DNA of 64,000 bases from the NCBI GenBank assembly GCA_023376005.1, contig CM042179.1:23511556-23575555 (forward strand). The letters run 5' to 3'. This stretch comes from Doryteuthis pealeii (taxonomy: Eukaryota > Mollusca > Cephalopoda > Myopsida > Loliginidae). The notes below the pieces were generated by a model. That model saw nothing but the letters and a program-made list of their open reading frames with translations. It did no database searches and was not told where the DNA came from. Position numbers and translations under genes: made by a program. Shown one piece after another: positions 10,311 to 19,846 of the stretch (its first letter is position 1; each line of letters begins with the position of its first letter).

Positions 10311-10601
10311 GGAAGCGTGTGGGGTAATGGTTAAAGTCATAGGATTTGAACTCGTCAACCCAAGTTCAAATCCTGGACGTGGTAATTGCATTTCACTTAG
10401 CGCTTATACCCTTGGGAAAGGTATGAATCCTACTCTCCCTCCAGCTATGGATAAATGGTAGGGCAGACTGAGCTCTTTAACCTTGGTTAGGCAACTGGTC
10501 TAGGAGAAGGAAAACTCTGAATTCAAACCTGTTGAACCCCGCTTAAGAGATTGACCTTGTGTCACATCCTGCTCATGCGGAGGGGTTGGTGAATATATAT
10601 A
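10311..10601 (+). repeat. SINE-B, best-preserved copy
   Basis: tRNA-like head: ggggtaatggttaaagtcat (A-box-like) and gttcaaatcctgg (B-box-like) about 40 bp later. The body has cttgggaaaggtatgaatcc, cagactgagctctttaacc and aggagaaggaaaactctg; the end gtcacatcctgctcatgcgg leads into TA repeats. Length about 285 bp, as for a pol III tRNA-derived SINE. Mirrors: B about 28880-29175 (-), C 38157-38441 (+). Confidence 0.85.
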
Positions 10602-10603
10602 TA

Positions 10604-11160
10604 CATACCCTCCAAACCACATAAGTAGGATGTGATACATGGTCAATTTCTTAAGTGGAGTTTAACAGGTTTGAAATAAGAGTTTTCTTTCTCCTAAACT
10701 GGTTGCCTAACCAAGGTTAATGAACCTAGTCTGCTGTAATATTTACTCCTAGCTGAATAAAATAGTTGGGTCCATCATTAGCTTGTGAGAGAATAGTTGG
10801 ATTCATACCTTTCTAAAGGATATTAGTGCCATGGGAAATGTTGTCCAGCATTTGAAGTTGGGTCGCTGAGTTCACTTCCTAAGATGATAACCATTACACA
10901 CCACATAAATAGGATGTGACACATGGTCAATTTCTTCAGTGGAATTTAACAGGTTTGAAATCAGAATTTTCTTTCTCCTAAAATGGTTGCCTAACCAAGG
11001 TTAAAAAAAAACCCAGTCTGTCCTTAGCTTGTCGGAGAATAATTGGATGCATATCTTTCTAAATGATATTAGTGTTATGGGAAATGTAAACAGTGTTGTC
11101 CAGCATTTGAAGTTGGGTCACTGAGTTCATTTCCTATAATGATAACTATTACACCACATG
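10604..11160 (-). repeat. Two further SINE-B copies in tandem, minus strand
   Basis: Copy one is 10604-10903 and copy two 10901-11160. Both start (plus-strand view) with the 3' end ccacataagtaggatgtg and finish with the head gataaccattacaccac. With 10311-10601 this forms a cluster in the order plus, minus, minus. Mirrors: B 28322-28880 (+), C 38443-39020 (-). Confidence 0.8.
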
Positions 11161-11826
11161 CCTCCCATAAAGTAAAAATATTGCTGAGGAATTTATTCAA
11201 GAGAATTAAGACATTATTCTTCTTATTCTTATATAAAAATAATCTTCATTCAACAATTAAACCTAAATCTTTAATCTCTATAGACACTGTAGTATTTTTG
11301 TCTTATGGGAGAACTTTAACTAATGTTTCAGCATTAACTCTTAACATCCTATACCACCTCAATCCGCCCACCCAGAAGTCACATTCGTTTTCCTGATCCG
11401 CCCCAAACAATAGCCTTTGTTTAAATGTAATATTAAACATACTTGGAAGTCTTTATTTTTAGGGAAATAACAGGTGAATGAAAAGGAAATTTTTAAACAT
11501 TTTTTGATAAAAAAGGAAATTTTAAAACATTTTTTTGATAAACACTTACAGGAATGGGGCTTTGGATTTAGAAAATTGTCAACAGGATGTTAAGAGTTAA
11601 ATAACCCACAAAGGTTTGAAATGCTTATAAACAGACAAACTAAACTTTTTTTTCTGTTTTCTTGAATAGGTTATATAAATTTTAGATTGTGTGTATGTGT
11701 TTCTTTTGATGTTTATTATTATTATTATTATTGTTATTAATGATTATATTATTATTGGTCTCTCCAGTGCCAGTCTCTTAGAGTCTATGAATAATATTGC
11801 CATTCTCTTTCCCTGCCTGTTTTTAG

Positions 11827-11988
11827 CTGGAGCGCATCTTCAGCTCCCAGTCTGCTAGTGCCCAGCAGCAGCAGCAGCAGCAAGATCAAGAACAACAACA
11901 GCCACTCGCTGCTAACGCAAGTACCGATAATAATGAACCGTCTGCTGAAGGTGCAGATGAGAAGGAGACCACCCCAGAACCTGTGGAC
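11827..11988 (+). CDS. Internal coding exon of an unrecognised Gln-rich protein (arm A)
   Basis: The exon is exactly 162 bp (54 codons, phase 0 at both ends) with no stop. It encodes a peptide starting LERIFSSQSASA, then a run of seven Gln, a second Gln/Glu-rich stretch, and an acidic Glu/Thr/Pro-rich end finishing ETTPEPVD. The acceptor is a strong pyrimidine tract ending cctgtttttag, directly before CTGGAG; the donor is GTATGT directly after GTGGAC. The exon is GC-richer than its surroundings and is the only stretch in the window with coding-like composition. The polar Gln/acidic make-up suggests a disordered linker. I do not recognise the protein; upstream exons are not evident, and they may lie outside the window. 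A spurious 66-residue reading in another frame crosses it. Confidence 0.72.
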
Positions 11989-12339
11989 GTATGTGCAAAC
12001 AACTATCCCCGTGCACCACTACTATTGCTGTTGTTGTTGTTGTTGTTATTTTTGTTAATACTTCTACTACCACCACTACCACCACCACCACTATTATTAT
12101 TATTTATTATTATTACTTTGTTATCATTGTCAATTCTTCTTTTAATATCTTAAACACTTTTATTTTATTCTCAATAGATTTATCAAATGTATACTCCCAT
12201 AATCCTTTTCATGCACTATTTCAGTTTTTCTTTCATTTTATTCTAATCATCATATTGGAATGAAACAGCTTTTTTGCTTTTTGTTTGTTTGTTTGCTTAT
12301 TTGTTTGTTTGTTTATATTTTTATTTTTTTCACTAATTC

Positions 12340-12387
<48 letters not shown>
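12340..12387. repeat. (TA)n microsatellite
   Basis: About 45 bp of TA. Mirrors: B 27100-27141; the C counterpart (about 40236-40266) is broken up by indels. Confidence 0.95.
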
Positions 12388-12390
<3 letters not shown>

Positions 12391-12485
12391 TTGTTTAGTT
12401 TGCTTTAATAATTGCATTTTTTAAAATCTTGCTTCTTGAAAAAACTTTGCTTGGCTTGAGGTTTATTGTGGCTTATTTAACAGCT

Positions 12486-12486
<1 letters not shown>

Positions 12487-12522
<36 letters not shown>

Positions 12523-12532
12523 TTCACTCTCT
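12487..12532. repeat. (CT)n(CTAT)n microsatellite
   Basis: CT followed by CTAT repeats; mirrored in B at about 26960-27000 and C at about 40368-40402. Confidence 0.9.
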
Positions 12533-12772
12533 CGGTATTGTTTTAATGTTAAAATTACTTGTTCTTTTATTAAATCATCCAGTTTTTGTTTTTTTTAATG
12601 TTTATTGAAATACTTTCATTTTTTATATATCAAAAAAAAAAACAAAAAAAAAAGAATTTAATTCTACTGTCATAACCGCTCCCCCACCTCCTCATTCTTA
12701 TATTTTGTATATTCCAATACTTACCATTTGTTAACCATAAACTTGTATTTTTTCTTTCTTTCTTTCTTTCAG

Positions 12773-12805
12773 AGAATGATTTGTCTACATTTTGTGATAT
12801 CATAA
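12773..12805 (+). CDS. Possible terminal coding exon following the Gln-rich exon
   Basis: A pyrimidine-rich (TTTC)n tract ending in CAG at 12772 could act as an acceptor. Joined in phase 0 to the exon ending at 11988, the reading is RMICLHFVIS and then a TAA at 12803-12805. AATAAA follows at 12911-12916. The acceptor tract is a microsatellite and the added peptide has no recognisable features, so this may be chance. Mirror in B near 26676-26708 on the minus strand. Confidence 0.25.
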   Translation, partial: RMICLHFVIS

Positions 12806-13117
12806 TTCAATCTTGAGAGCAAAATTCTCATGGTGGGAAAAAAGTAATACATTTCTGTTGGCAAAAACAGGCTTCTTTTTTTGGGTGTGGGTGGGGTGGA
12901 AAGAGTAAAAAATAAAACTATAATATTAAGTTTATTCTCAAGCATAGTTGCTCTTATAGCATGCACAATGCATTTATTTTTGTAATGTTATTAAAAAGTG
13001 AAAGATAAAAAGTTTCAAAGTTGAACAGTGTCAAAGGTTGTGCAAGATTTATCTGTACATTGCATAGACTTCTGTGGATTTCGATGATCTTTTATGCAGT
13101 TCTTTTGGCATCTGAGC

Positions 13118-13162
13118 CTGACAAGGCCCTAACCCTGCCTGACAAGGCCCTAACCCTGCCTG
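13118..13162 (+). repeat. 21-bp tandem duplication
   Basis: Two adjacent copies of tgacaaggccctaaccctgc plus one base. Present in B (about 26326-26370) and, with losses, in C (about 40995-41035). It lies downstream of the possible terminal exon, perhaps in a 3' UTR. Confidence 0.85.
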
Positions 13163-13439
13163 ATGTGGGAGGTCCATGTGAATGTATGGGAATTTATTCA
13201 AGAAATTATTGTGTCACAAAGTACTTTTACACTATTTCTCGTCTGCCAGACAGAATCAAAAACACTCTCTGCTTTACAGAATTTTACCCAGAGTTTTTTT
13301 TTCTTTTTATCTTTCCTTGACAACACTATTCCTTAAAATAAATTTTAAAGTTATCATCAGTGAAGATGCCTAATGTTCCAAATGTAGGTTTTTTTTTAAA
13401 TTTATATAATCTTTAAGCTACATCCTTTTATTCTCACCT

Positions 13440-14450
13440 TAAAAATTCTTGTTATGAAATTGAGAAAACTTAAATTCAGAACCACCATTACTCTTGATTC
13501 CTCTGATCTCCAGTTTACCCAGTCTATTTTCTAGTATCTTGGCCACTGTTCCAAGTGTTCCAACTATCATTGGTATTACATTATTTTAATCTTTGTAAGT
13601 TTTTAAGTCTCCTTAGATCTCCAGGACTCTTCTAAGTATCCTAGATGATTTTAGCAGTGTTTTGGTCTGGATAGTTTTAATTCTTCCTCTAGATCTCCAG
13701 TTTACCTAGTCTATTTTCTAGGATCTTGGTCACTGTTCCAAGTACTCCAACTATCATTGGTATTACATTAGTTTAATCTTTGTGAGTTTTTAATACCATT
13801 TTTAACTGGTGTTTTTTTTTTTTTTGTTTTTTTTTTTACTAAAGTGTGAGTGACACCAAGTCTCTTTAGATCTTGTAAATATTCTAGCTGATTAGATGCC
13901 TAATTTTCCAAATGTTGGTTTTAAAAAAATATAATCTTTGAACGACATCCTTTTTATTCTCAACTTAAAAATTCTTGTTATGAAATTGATAAAACTTAAA
14001 TTTAGAACGACCATTACTACTACTATTTAGCCGTTATTATCATTTTACTCTATCCAAGTTTTTTTTTACACCAGCTCTAACTAGTGGTTTTTCACTGGAG
14101 TCTAAGTGAAAGCAAGTCTCCTTAGATCTCCAGGGCTCCAGATGATTTTAGCTGTGTATTGGTCAATTCTTCCTCTGATATCCAGTTTATCCTGTCTGTT
14201 TTCTAGGATTTTGGAAACCGTTCCAAGTGCTCCAACTATCATTGGTATCACATTATTTTAATATTTGTGAGTTTTGATACCATTTTTAACTTTTTTTTTT
14301 TTTTTTTTTTTTTTTACTAAAGTCTCTTTAGATCTTGTAAATATTCTAGCTGATCTCATCCATGCTGTGTTCTGAATGGTCTTGATTCTTCCTCCTTTTC
14401 AGCCCTCTAGCAAGATCCAGGTATTTATCCAGCTTTTTTTATTCTATGGT
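13440..14450 (-). pseudogene. Cluster of C-terminal scraps of a LINE with endonuclease-like region
   Basis: At least four partial minus-strand copies of one short segment (IPMIVGVLGTV, LEN.L.KLEI, then ILR.VLE....LLSL), separated by oligo-T and AT-rich DNA. All are fragments of the LINE seen more fully at 14450-15256. Repetition of the same 3' segment suggests local duplication of truncated insertions. Mirrors: B about 25060-26060 (+), C about 41310-42300 (-). Confidence 0.65.
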
Positions 14451-15256
14451 CAACTGGTACAACAAAATCCATTATATGACAACTTTTTAAATTAACATTA
14501 GGTTTGGACTTCTGGCCAGGGTTTAGTGATGCATTTGTGTTTCAACATACCTGAGAATTTTATCAGTCTCATTTTTATGACATATTCTGGTTTGTGCATA
14601 TACCATTTGTTAGCATGGCCAAATTTTAGTTTCTTGCACAATTCCCAGTGAATCACCTTACCAACTCAGTTATTCCTTTTATTAGGTTTCTACTGCAGAA
14701 TGTAGTTTTGAGAAGTTTTCTTGTTCTTCTTATTTACTCCTTTCTTATTGAGGTACTTCTTTCTTACTTCTTCATTTGTTTTATGTTATCCACTTTTAGT
14801 ATTCCCAGGTATTTGTAATTTTTTCTTTTCTTCAAGTGTTCCAATGCTTTCCCAGTTGAGCAGTTCTATTCCTTCAGGGATTTTTTTGTTCATCATCATT
14901 TTTTAATCCAAAATTCTATGTTAGCTGGTGGTCTTTTATTGGAGTCTGAGTGACAGCAAGTCTCCTCAGGTTTCCAGGACTCTTCTGAGTATTCTAGCCA
15001 ATCTTAACAATGTTGTGGTTTGGATGGTCTCGATTCTTCCTTTTATTTCCAATTCCTTCAGTCTCTTTTCCAAACCCTTGAGAACTGTTCCAAGGATACT
15101 AACTACAATTGTTACCCCCTTGGTACCCTCATGGCCCACAGTTTTTTCAGTTCTCTGGCAAGCTCTCTTGTTAATCAACACTAGGTGTGGTCTTCTGGAC
15201 AGGATAAGGTGATCCGTCTGTATCTCAAAGTCCCAGAGAATTTCATGTTTCATTTT
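14450..15256 (-). pseudogene. LINE 3' region with PD-(D/E)xK-like endonuclease segment (LINE-E)
   Basis: Two pieces on the minus strand. At 14450-14905: IPEGIELLNWESIGTLEEKK, VGKVIHWELCKKLKFGHANK and WYMHKPEYV. At 14966-15253, open for 95 residues: EILWDFEIQTDHLILSRRPH, LVLINKRA, VSILGTVLKGLEKRLKELEI, RIETIQTTTLLRLARILRR. Related copies at 56.7-57.3 kb read RRLDLVLINKKKRTCHLVDF. The RPD...LVD pattern resembles the restriction-like endonuclease of R2/NeSL-type LINEs (family known; assignment inferred). In this copy the Asp after RRP is His and the second part is deleted, so it is inactive. Mirrors: B 24235-25060 (+), C 42300-43113 (-). Confidence 0.65.
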
Positions 15257-15366
15257 CTAGAATAGATTCTTGTTTACACATTATTATTATGATGATGATG
15301 ACAATGTTGTTGTTGAATTTAAAAATAATGTTATTAATTAACCAAACTTAAATTCAGAACTACTAT

Positions 15367-15935
15367 TGTTACGTTTTTAAGGTCCATTCCTTGGCCTTAT
15401 AGCAGAAGTGCTTATCTGGTGGAATCCTTGATAAAGAGTCTGTCGACAATGTGAATCTTTTTGAGTTATCATCTTTTTGAGTTATCACCGTGGTAAAGGG
15501 TTTGAAATTGTATGTTAAACCTTTGTTTCCCAGAGCTCAAAATTTGAGGGTTCACCATCAAAGAAAATCCTTGTGTTTCTAGGCACATGACCTGTTACAT
15601 TTTTAAGGGCCATTGCTTGGCCTTATAGCAGAAGCGTTTATCTGGTGGAATCCTTGATAAAGAGTCTGTCAACAATGTGAATCCTTTGGTTACTAAAGTG
15701 TCCTCAGTTACTGGTATAAAGTATAAGTCCTTCAAGGTACAGATCCGGCAATCCTATGTGTGTCCGTTCTCAAAGAGTGCAATTTTAATTATGACCAATG
15801 TGGGGGGTTTAAGTATTCTATCAGGCCAGTAGTATTGCTAGTGATTGGTTACAAGAGTCAATCATGTGACCTTGGCTAGTCTATAAATAGAGATGGGTAT
15901 TTAGAGCACATCCTATATCCAAATAATCCCAACAA
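15367..15935 (+). mobile_element. LTR-like region with CCAAT and TATA boxes (LTR-3)
   Basis: Two direct copies of a segment of about 95 bp start TGTTACGTTTTTAAGG (15367) and TGTTACATTTTTAAGG (15593). The second continues into gattggttac (CCAAT-type box) and ctataaatagagatggg (TATA) about 45 bp later, then an AT-rich leader. This resembles an LTR promoter, with a truncated copy in front. The 3' boundary and TSD are unclear. Mirrors: B about 23590-24135 (-), C about 43220-43780 (+). Confidence 0.5.
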
Positions 15936-16110
15936 TCATTACTATTATGTCTTTGTTATTATTAGTCCTTGCAAGTTTTCGCACTAGATAATATATAATT
16001 AATGAGAGAGACCTGTGGCTAGATGTATACTTGTGTTCTGTGTTGATTTTTCCCACAGGTACAAATTATATTGGAATTGGATAAATAAAAACTGTGCACA
16101 CTAAAAGAAA
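15936..16110. other. No feature recognised
   Basis: AT-rich connecting sequence between the LTR-like region and the SINE. No coding signal. Confidence 0.5.
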
Positions 16111-16442
16111 GGGACGGATTAGCTCAGTCAGTAAAGTGTTCAGCTAGAAACCACAAGGTTCCTAGTTCGATACTGGCCCTTGCCAATGAGATACATTTTT
16201 ATGTTTTTTTTCTCAGTCAGTACAGCATCTGACTAGGAATCACAAGGTTCCTGGTTCGATACTGACCATCACCAAATCAGCGTATGAGTAGCACAGGGAT
16301 CTGTGCGGTGAAGTAAGGAACTGATGGTAGGTGTGGTGCTCCACCTCAGATGCAAAAACAATCTCCTTGGTCTAGGCGCTAGTGAAAAGGGGATAGACTC
16401 TTGCTGATTGGCTGATACCGACTTTAAGCCATCCCGATGACT
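16111..16442 (+). repeat. SINE-A with two tRNA-like heads
   Basis: First head at 16113-16185 (ggattagctcagtcagtaaa ... ggttcctagttcgatactgg); second head at 16205-16275 (ctcagtcagtacagcatctg ... ggttcctggttcgatactga), with about 25 bp of AT-rich spacer. Then one SINE-A body (gatctgtgcggtgaagtaag, cttggtctag) ending ctttaagccatcccgatgac. Mirrors: B 23056-23399 (-), C 43966-44296 (+). Confidence 0.8.
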
Positions 16443-16708
16443 AAAGCAAACAATATGAAAGATCTGTTTGAAAATGTCAACATGGAGGATATTCTCTCCT
16501 TTTTGAGGGAAATAAAATTATACCATAGAATATAGACATGAAACAAATCAATACCATACAACATAATCCCCAGTAATGCTAACACATTGTAAAAACCAAA
16601 TACTAAAAAGTTAAATATAAATACACAATATGTATAACTTCCTAACCGTTAGGTATGACATAACCCAGATTGGTTGATATGTAGTTAAATCAATAAACAA
16701 CAACAACA

Positions 16709-16947
16709 AAGTCTAAGTGTTCATAATAAAAACTAAGATGAAAGCAGAGAGAGACAACTCCATTATATGACCCATTACAGCTATAAGTTAATAGTGATAG
16801 GCTGATACCAACTGTAGGCCATCACAACAACTTTACTTTTACTTTTATACTAAAAGAATAAGTCTAAGTGTTCATAATAAAGAACTAAGATGAAAGCAGA
16901 GAGAGACAACACCATTATATGACCCATTACAGCTATAAGTTATTAGT
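16709..16947 (+). repeat. 87-bp direct repeat flanking a SINE-A tail
   Basis: The segment aagtctaagtgttcataata ... cagctataagtta occurs at about 16709-16797 and 16861-16947. Between them is a SINE-A 3' end (ataggctgataccaactgta, ggccatcacaacaactttac). The direct repeat is too long for a TSD, so a tandem duplication after insertion is likelier. Mirrors: B about 22560-22800, C about 44567-44800. Confidence 0.7.
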
Positions 16948-17134
16948 GTCACCTTTTCCATTTCCTATCATAATAATTATTATACCACAGGTGTCACATT
17001 CATATGTAGTACTCTCTTTCAAATCTCTCCTTCAACTTTGTATGTTATATTTCATCAGAAATTTGTCTATGTTCTCTTATTCAAGATTTGAGATGTTAGA
17101 GTCTATGTTAATATTTTCAGCTTTTGTTAGTGTT

Positions 17135-17375
17135 AAACTCTAATGAAAGCACATCCAAATTAACCACTTTTTCCTATCTATTAGCATTTATAAAATAAAC
17201 AAAAAAATTAAAACTAGTAAAATAACATTGCAAATGGTGTTTATAGAATGCTACTATACAGTCCCACTATATCTAATAAGTGCCAAGGTCAAAACTTTTA
17301 GGAAAATTTGGAGAAAAAAATCTCTGTTAAAATCTAATGAAAACATGTCCAAATCAACCACTTTTTGCTATGGAT
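17135..17375 (+). repeat. Pair of diverged direct repeats, about 45 bp, 193 bp apart
   Basis: aatgaaagcacatccaaatt and aatgaaaacatgtccaaatc, each followed by aaccactttttcctat or aaccactttttgctat. The surrounding 17200-17990 is AT-rich and otherwise featureless apart from a tRNA-head scrap (gtatagctcag at about 17672) and a LINE-E scrap at 17790-17920 (-). Confidence 0.55.
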
Positions 17376-17789
17376 TTTGAAAAATAAGAATATTAAAAAA
17401 ACTTGTGTACAAACATTTAACACTAAAAATTTTGATTTTTTGGGGAAAAAAAGGAGTTTAAAAAAAAAAATGAATACCCGACAAGAATGAATAAAACAAA
17501 ATTTCTTCAGCATTAAATAATCCAACAGGGGTTTACATGCCCTAAGATCCAACCCAACAATCATATAGTGATTATGATCCTCATTGGTCCTCCACTATGA
17601 TAGCCTTGCACAAGGCTAAAGAAAAAGCAGAGTAAATATTTTAACCTTACTATTATTATTTAATTAGGACCGGTATAGCTCAGTTTTTTTTTAAAAAACA
17701 CTTTCTTATAGTCTCTGATTTATGTAGTCAAACTCAAATTCCTTGCACAGTTCCCAGTATAAATGATGGGATCCTTATTATTTTATTCC

Positions 17790-17920
17790 TTTTGAGTTTT
17801 TCACACCAGCTGGTCTTTCACTGTAGTCTGAGAAACAGAAAGTTTCCACATATATTCAGGACTCTTTTGAGTATTTTAGCCAATCTTAACAATACTGTGG
17901 TCTGGATTCATCAAAGAGTC
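17790..17920 (-). pseudogene. LINE-E C-terminal scrap
   Basis: The minus strand reads IQTTVLLRLAKILKRVLNIC and then GNFLFL, the same block as at 14966-15060. A 172-residue plus-strand frame across it (17792-18310) exists only in arm A and is antisense to the LINE. Mirrors: B 21590-21700 (+), C about 45650-45785 (-). Confidence 0.6.
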
Positions 17921-17998
17921 AAATGCTTTCTAATAGTCAACCCAAGCTGTTGTAGGGTAATTTTTCTTTGTCTTTGCCCTTTTGATTATGGTCTTGTT

Positions 17999-18195
17999 TA
18001 TATATTTCCAACCCCTCCGCACGAGCAGGATGTGACACAAGGTCAATTTGTTAAGCTGAGTTCAAACAGGTTTGAATTCAGAGTTTTCCCTTCTCCTAGA
18101 AATGCAATTATCATGGTCCCAGGATTTGAATTTCGGGCAACAAGTCCATTTCCCATGACTTTAGCCATTACACTATGCGCTTTCTATGGTCTTGT
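17999..18195 (-). repeat. SINE-B with internal deletion
   Basis: Has the 3' end (ccaacccctccgcacgagca) and the head (tttagccattacactatgcg), but jumps from ttctcctagaa directly to atgcaattatcat, losing about 150 bp of body. Mirrors with the same deletion: B 21334-21500 (+), C 45865-46045 (-). Confidence 0.75.
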
Positions 18196-18324
18196 TTATA
18201 AGCAGCTGATCTTTGCATCCATGGTATCCCTTGTTATAACTGGTAATAGACAATGTTGGCAAAACCCATGCTACAAAGGAACTAAGTGCTCACTATCAAA
18301 ACTCAAATAGGGCTGCAGAACAAT

Positions 18325-18431
18325 GACATCTTCATCGTTAATGCACCACAGAATGCAGAAGGAAATTCCCCTTGCAATATGTGTGTGACATGTGTTGCAA
18401 GTCCAGAATTGGACTAAAATAGCCATCAGAG

Positions 18432-18432
<1 letters not shown>
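18325..18432 (+). pseudogene. RTE-like LINE terminal zinc-finger-like scrap
   Basis: In the cleaner C copy (46182-46290) the frame reads MTSSSLCTTECRRKFPLQYV and then CDMCCKSRIGLNSHQR. This C..C...GL.SH.R pattern is the usual last segment of RTE-like LINE proteins (compare CGRECFSNIGLHSHRRR at 50470-50560). In A an inserted A breaks the frame. It runs into (TA)n. B mirror at 21078-21185 (-). Confidence 0.65.

Positions 18433-18433
<1 letters not shown>

Positions 18434-18475
<42 letters not shown>
18434..18475. repeat. (TA)n microsatellite joined to a SINE-B 3' end
   Basis: About 42 bp of TA, then acatacacacac and the SINE-B end. Mirrors: B 21030-21076 (interrupted TA), C 46290-46332. Confidence 0.95.
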
Positions 18476-18476
<1 letters not shown>

Positions 18477-18489
18477 CATACATACACAC

Positions 18490-18770
18490 ACACACTTACC
18501 AACCCTCCATATGAGCAGGATGTGACACAAGGTCAATTTCATAAGTGGAGTTCAACAGGTTTGAATTCAGAGGTTTTCCTTCTCCTAGACCGGTGCCTAA
18601 TCAAGGTTAAGAGCCCAGTCTGCCCTACTATTTATCCATAGCTGGAGGGAGAGTAGGGTTTCATACCTTTCCCAAGGGTATTAGCACGAAGTGAAATGCA
18701 ATTACCCACATCCAGGATTTGAACTCTGGCGACGAGTCCATTTCCCATGACACCACGCACTTCCAGAAGG
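18490..18770 (-). repeat. SINE-B, full length, minus strand
   Basis: ccaaccctccatatgagcag (3' end) to catgacaccacgcacttcc (head, reverse sense); all body blocks present. Mirrors: B 20752-21010 (+), C 46345-46622 (-). Confidence 0.85.
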
Positions 18771-18904
18771 TCTATAGCTAATCAATGACATCATCTGCGA
18801 CGGACTGCTAAAAGGAGTACTGAAAAATAGTTATTATCTATCAGGTGCTTGTAGGTTCTAAGTTGTTATTGATAGATGTTAGAATTTTATATATTAAGAG
18901 ACTA

Positions 18905-19141
18905 CTTTAGATAGATAGATAGATTGATATGAGCAAGCTGAGATAGATATATAGATATATATGAACAGGCCTGAGATAGATAGATAGAAACAGAGATAGA
19001 TAGATAGATAGGAAAAGAGGTATTGAAAGACTGAGAATAGATAGATGGCTGGTTGGATAGATAGATAGATAGATGTGAACAGGCTGAGATAGATAGATAG
19101 ATAGATGTGAACAGGCTGAGATAGATAGATAAATAGAATAG
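18905..19141. repeat. (GATA)n array with gaacaggctga spacers
   Basis: GATA runs of 2-5 units separated by a repeated gtgaacaggctga-type spacer, so a higher-order repeat. Mirrors: B 20362-20600, C 46768-47001. Copy numbers differ slightly between arms. Confidence 0.9.
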
Positions 19142-19681
19142 ATATGTAGGGGTGACATGGGATTGGCTAGTAGTTTTGGGTATGGTTGATTCCTTCATTT
19201 TTTGGAGGAAGGTAAGTGGTACGGCAGTTGTTAGCCAGCTGGTGCACTCCTCTGGGTTTACTCCTCCCGCTTTTTTTTGTTATAGACATAGGTAAAGTCT
19301 TCATATATTCTTGAAAGTATTTTAGTCAGAAATTTTCTGTGCCATCATAAATAAAGATTCAGATGAACTGACGAAATTATAAAAGTTTGTTTTAGATTGT
19401 TGTTGTTTACAAATTTTGTTGTTTGTTGTTATTTCCTAAGCAAAATTTTTCTTCCCAGAATTCCCTTTCCCCCGCCGTTTTCGTGCACAACTTGACGTAT
19501 CAAATCATTCTTTTTGGGGACATTTATTTTTTTACTCCTGTATTGGCTGTTAGTGGTCTATTTTCAAAAGACATACCTGGCTACTCTTGTTTAGGTGTCT
19601 AGTGGTTTTCCCCTTTTCAATTTCTTTTACCACTTAGCAATTACATTATGCATGAATGCCTGATGACTTTTTGATTTAGAA

Positions 19682-19846
19682 TGTCCTGGGACACACATAT
19701 TTGCTTTGAACAGTCCCCCGGGAAAATTAATGGGCCCCAACTAAAGTTTCTTAATAGATTGTAGGGTTTTTTAATTTAATGATCTGGGGAAACAACTAAA
19801 AGCTATGTAACTCCTACCTTGTACACCTATCTTGTATATATTCATT
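19682..19846. other. Loop between arms A and B
   Basis: This segment is about 165 bp, lies between the two arms, and is not mirrored in B. It is found in C (about 47514-47672), so it is ordinary locus sequence beyond the fold. The fold joins two sites sharing a short sequence: ttgatttagaa at 19671-19681 and its reverse complement ttctaaatcaa at 19846-19856. Confidence 0.9.

Noticed and set aside
13021..13320. 99-residue frame conserved between A and B
   Set aside because: A and B are duplicate copies, so conservation is not evidence of coding. It includes a 21-bp tandem duplication, and the C copy is frameshifted and differs.
14928..15212. Plus-strand 94-residue frame conserved in A, B and C
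   Set aside because: It is the antisense of the LINE-E C-terminal frame on the minus strand, which has the recognisable motifs.
17792..18310. 172-residue open frame
   Set aside because: Antisense to a LINE scrap and a SINE, and broken into shorter frames in arm C. It depends on A-specific indels.
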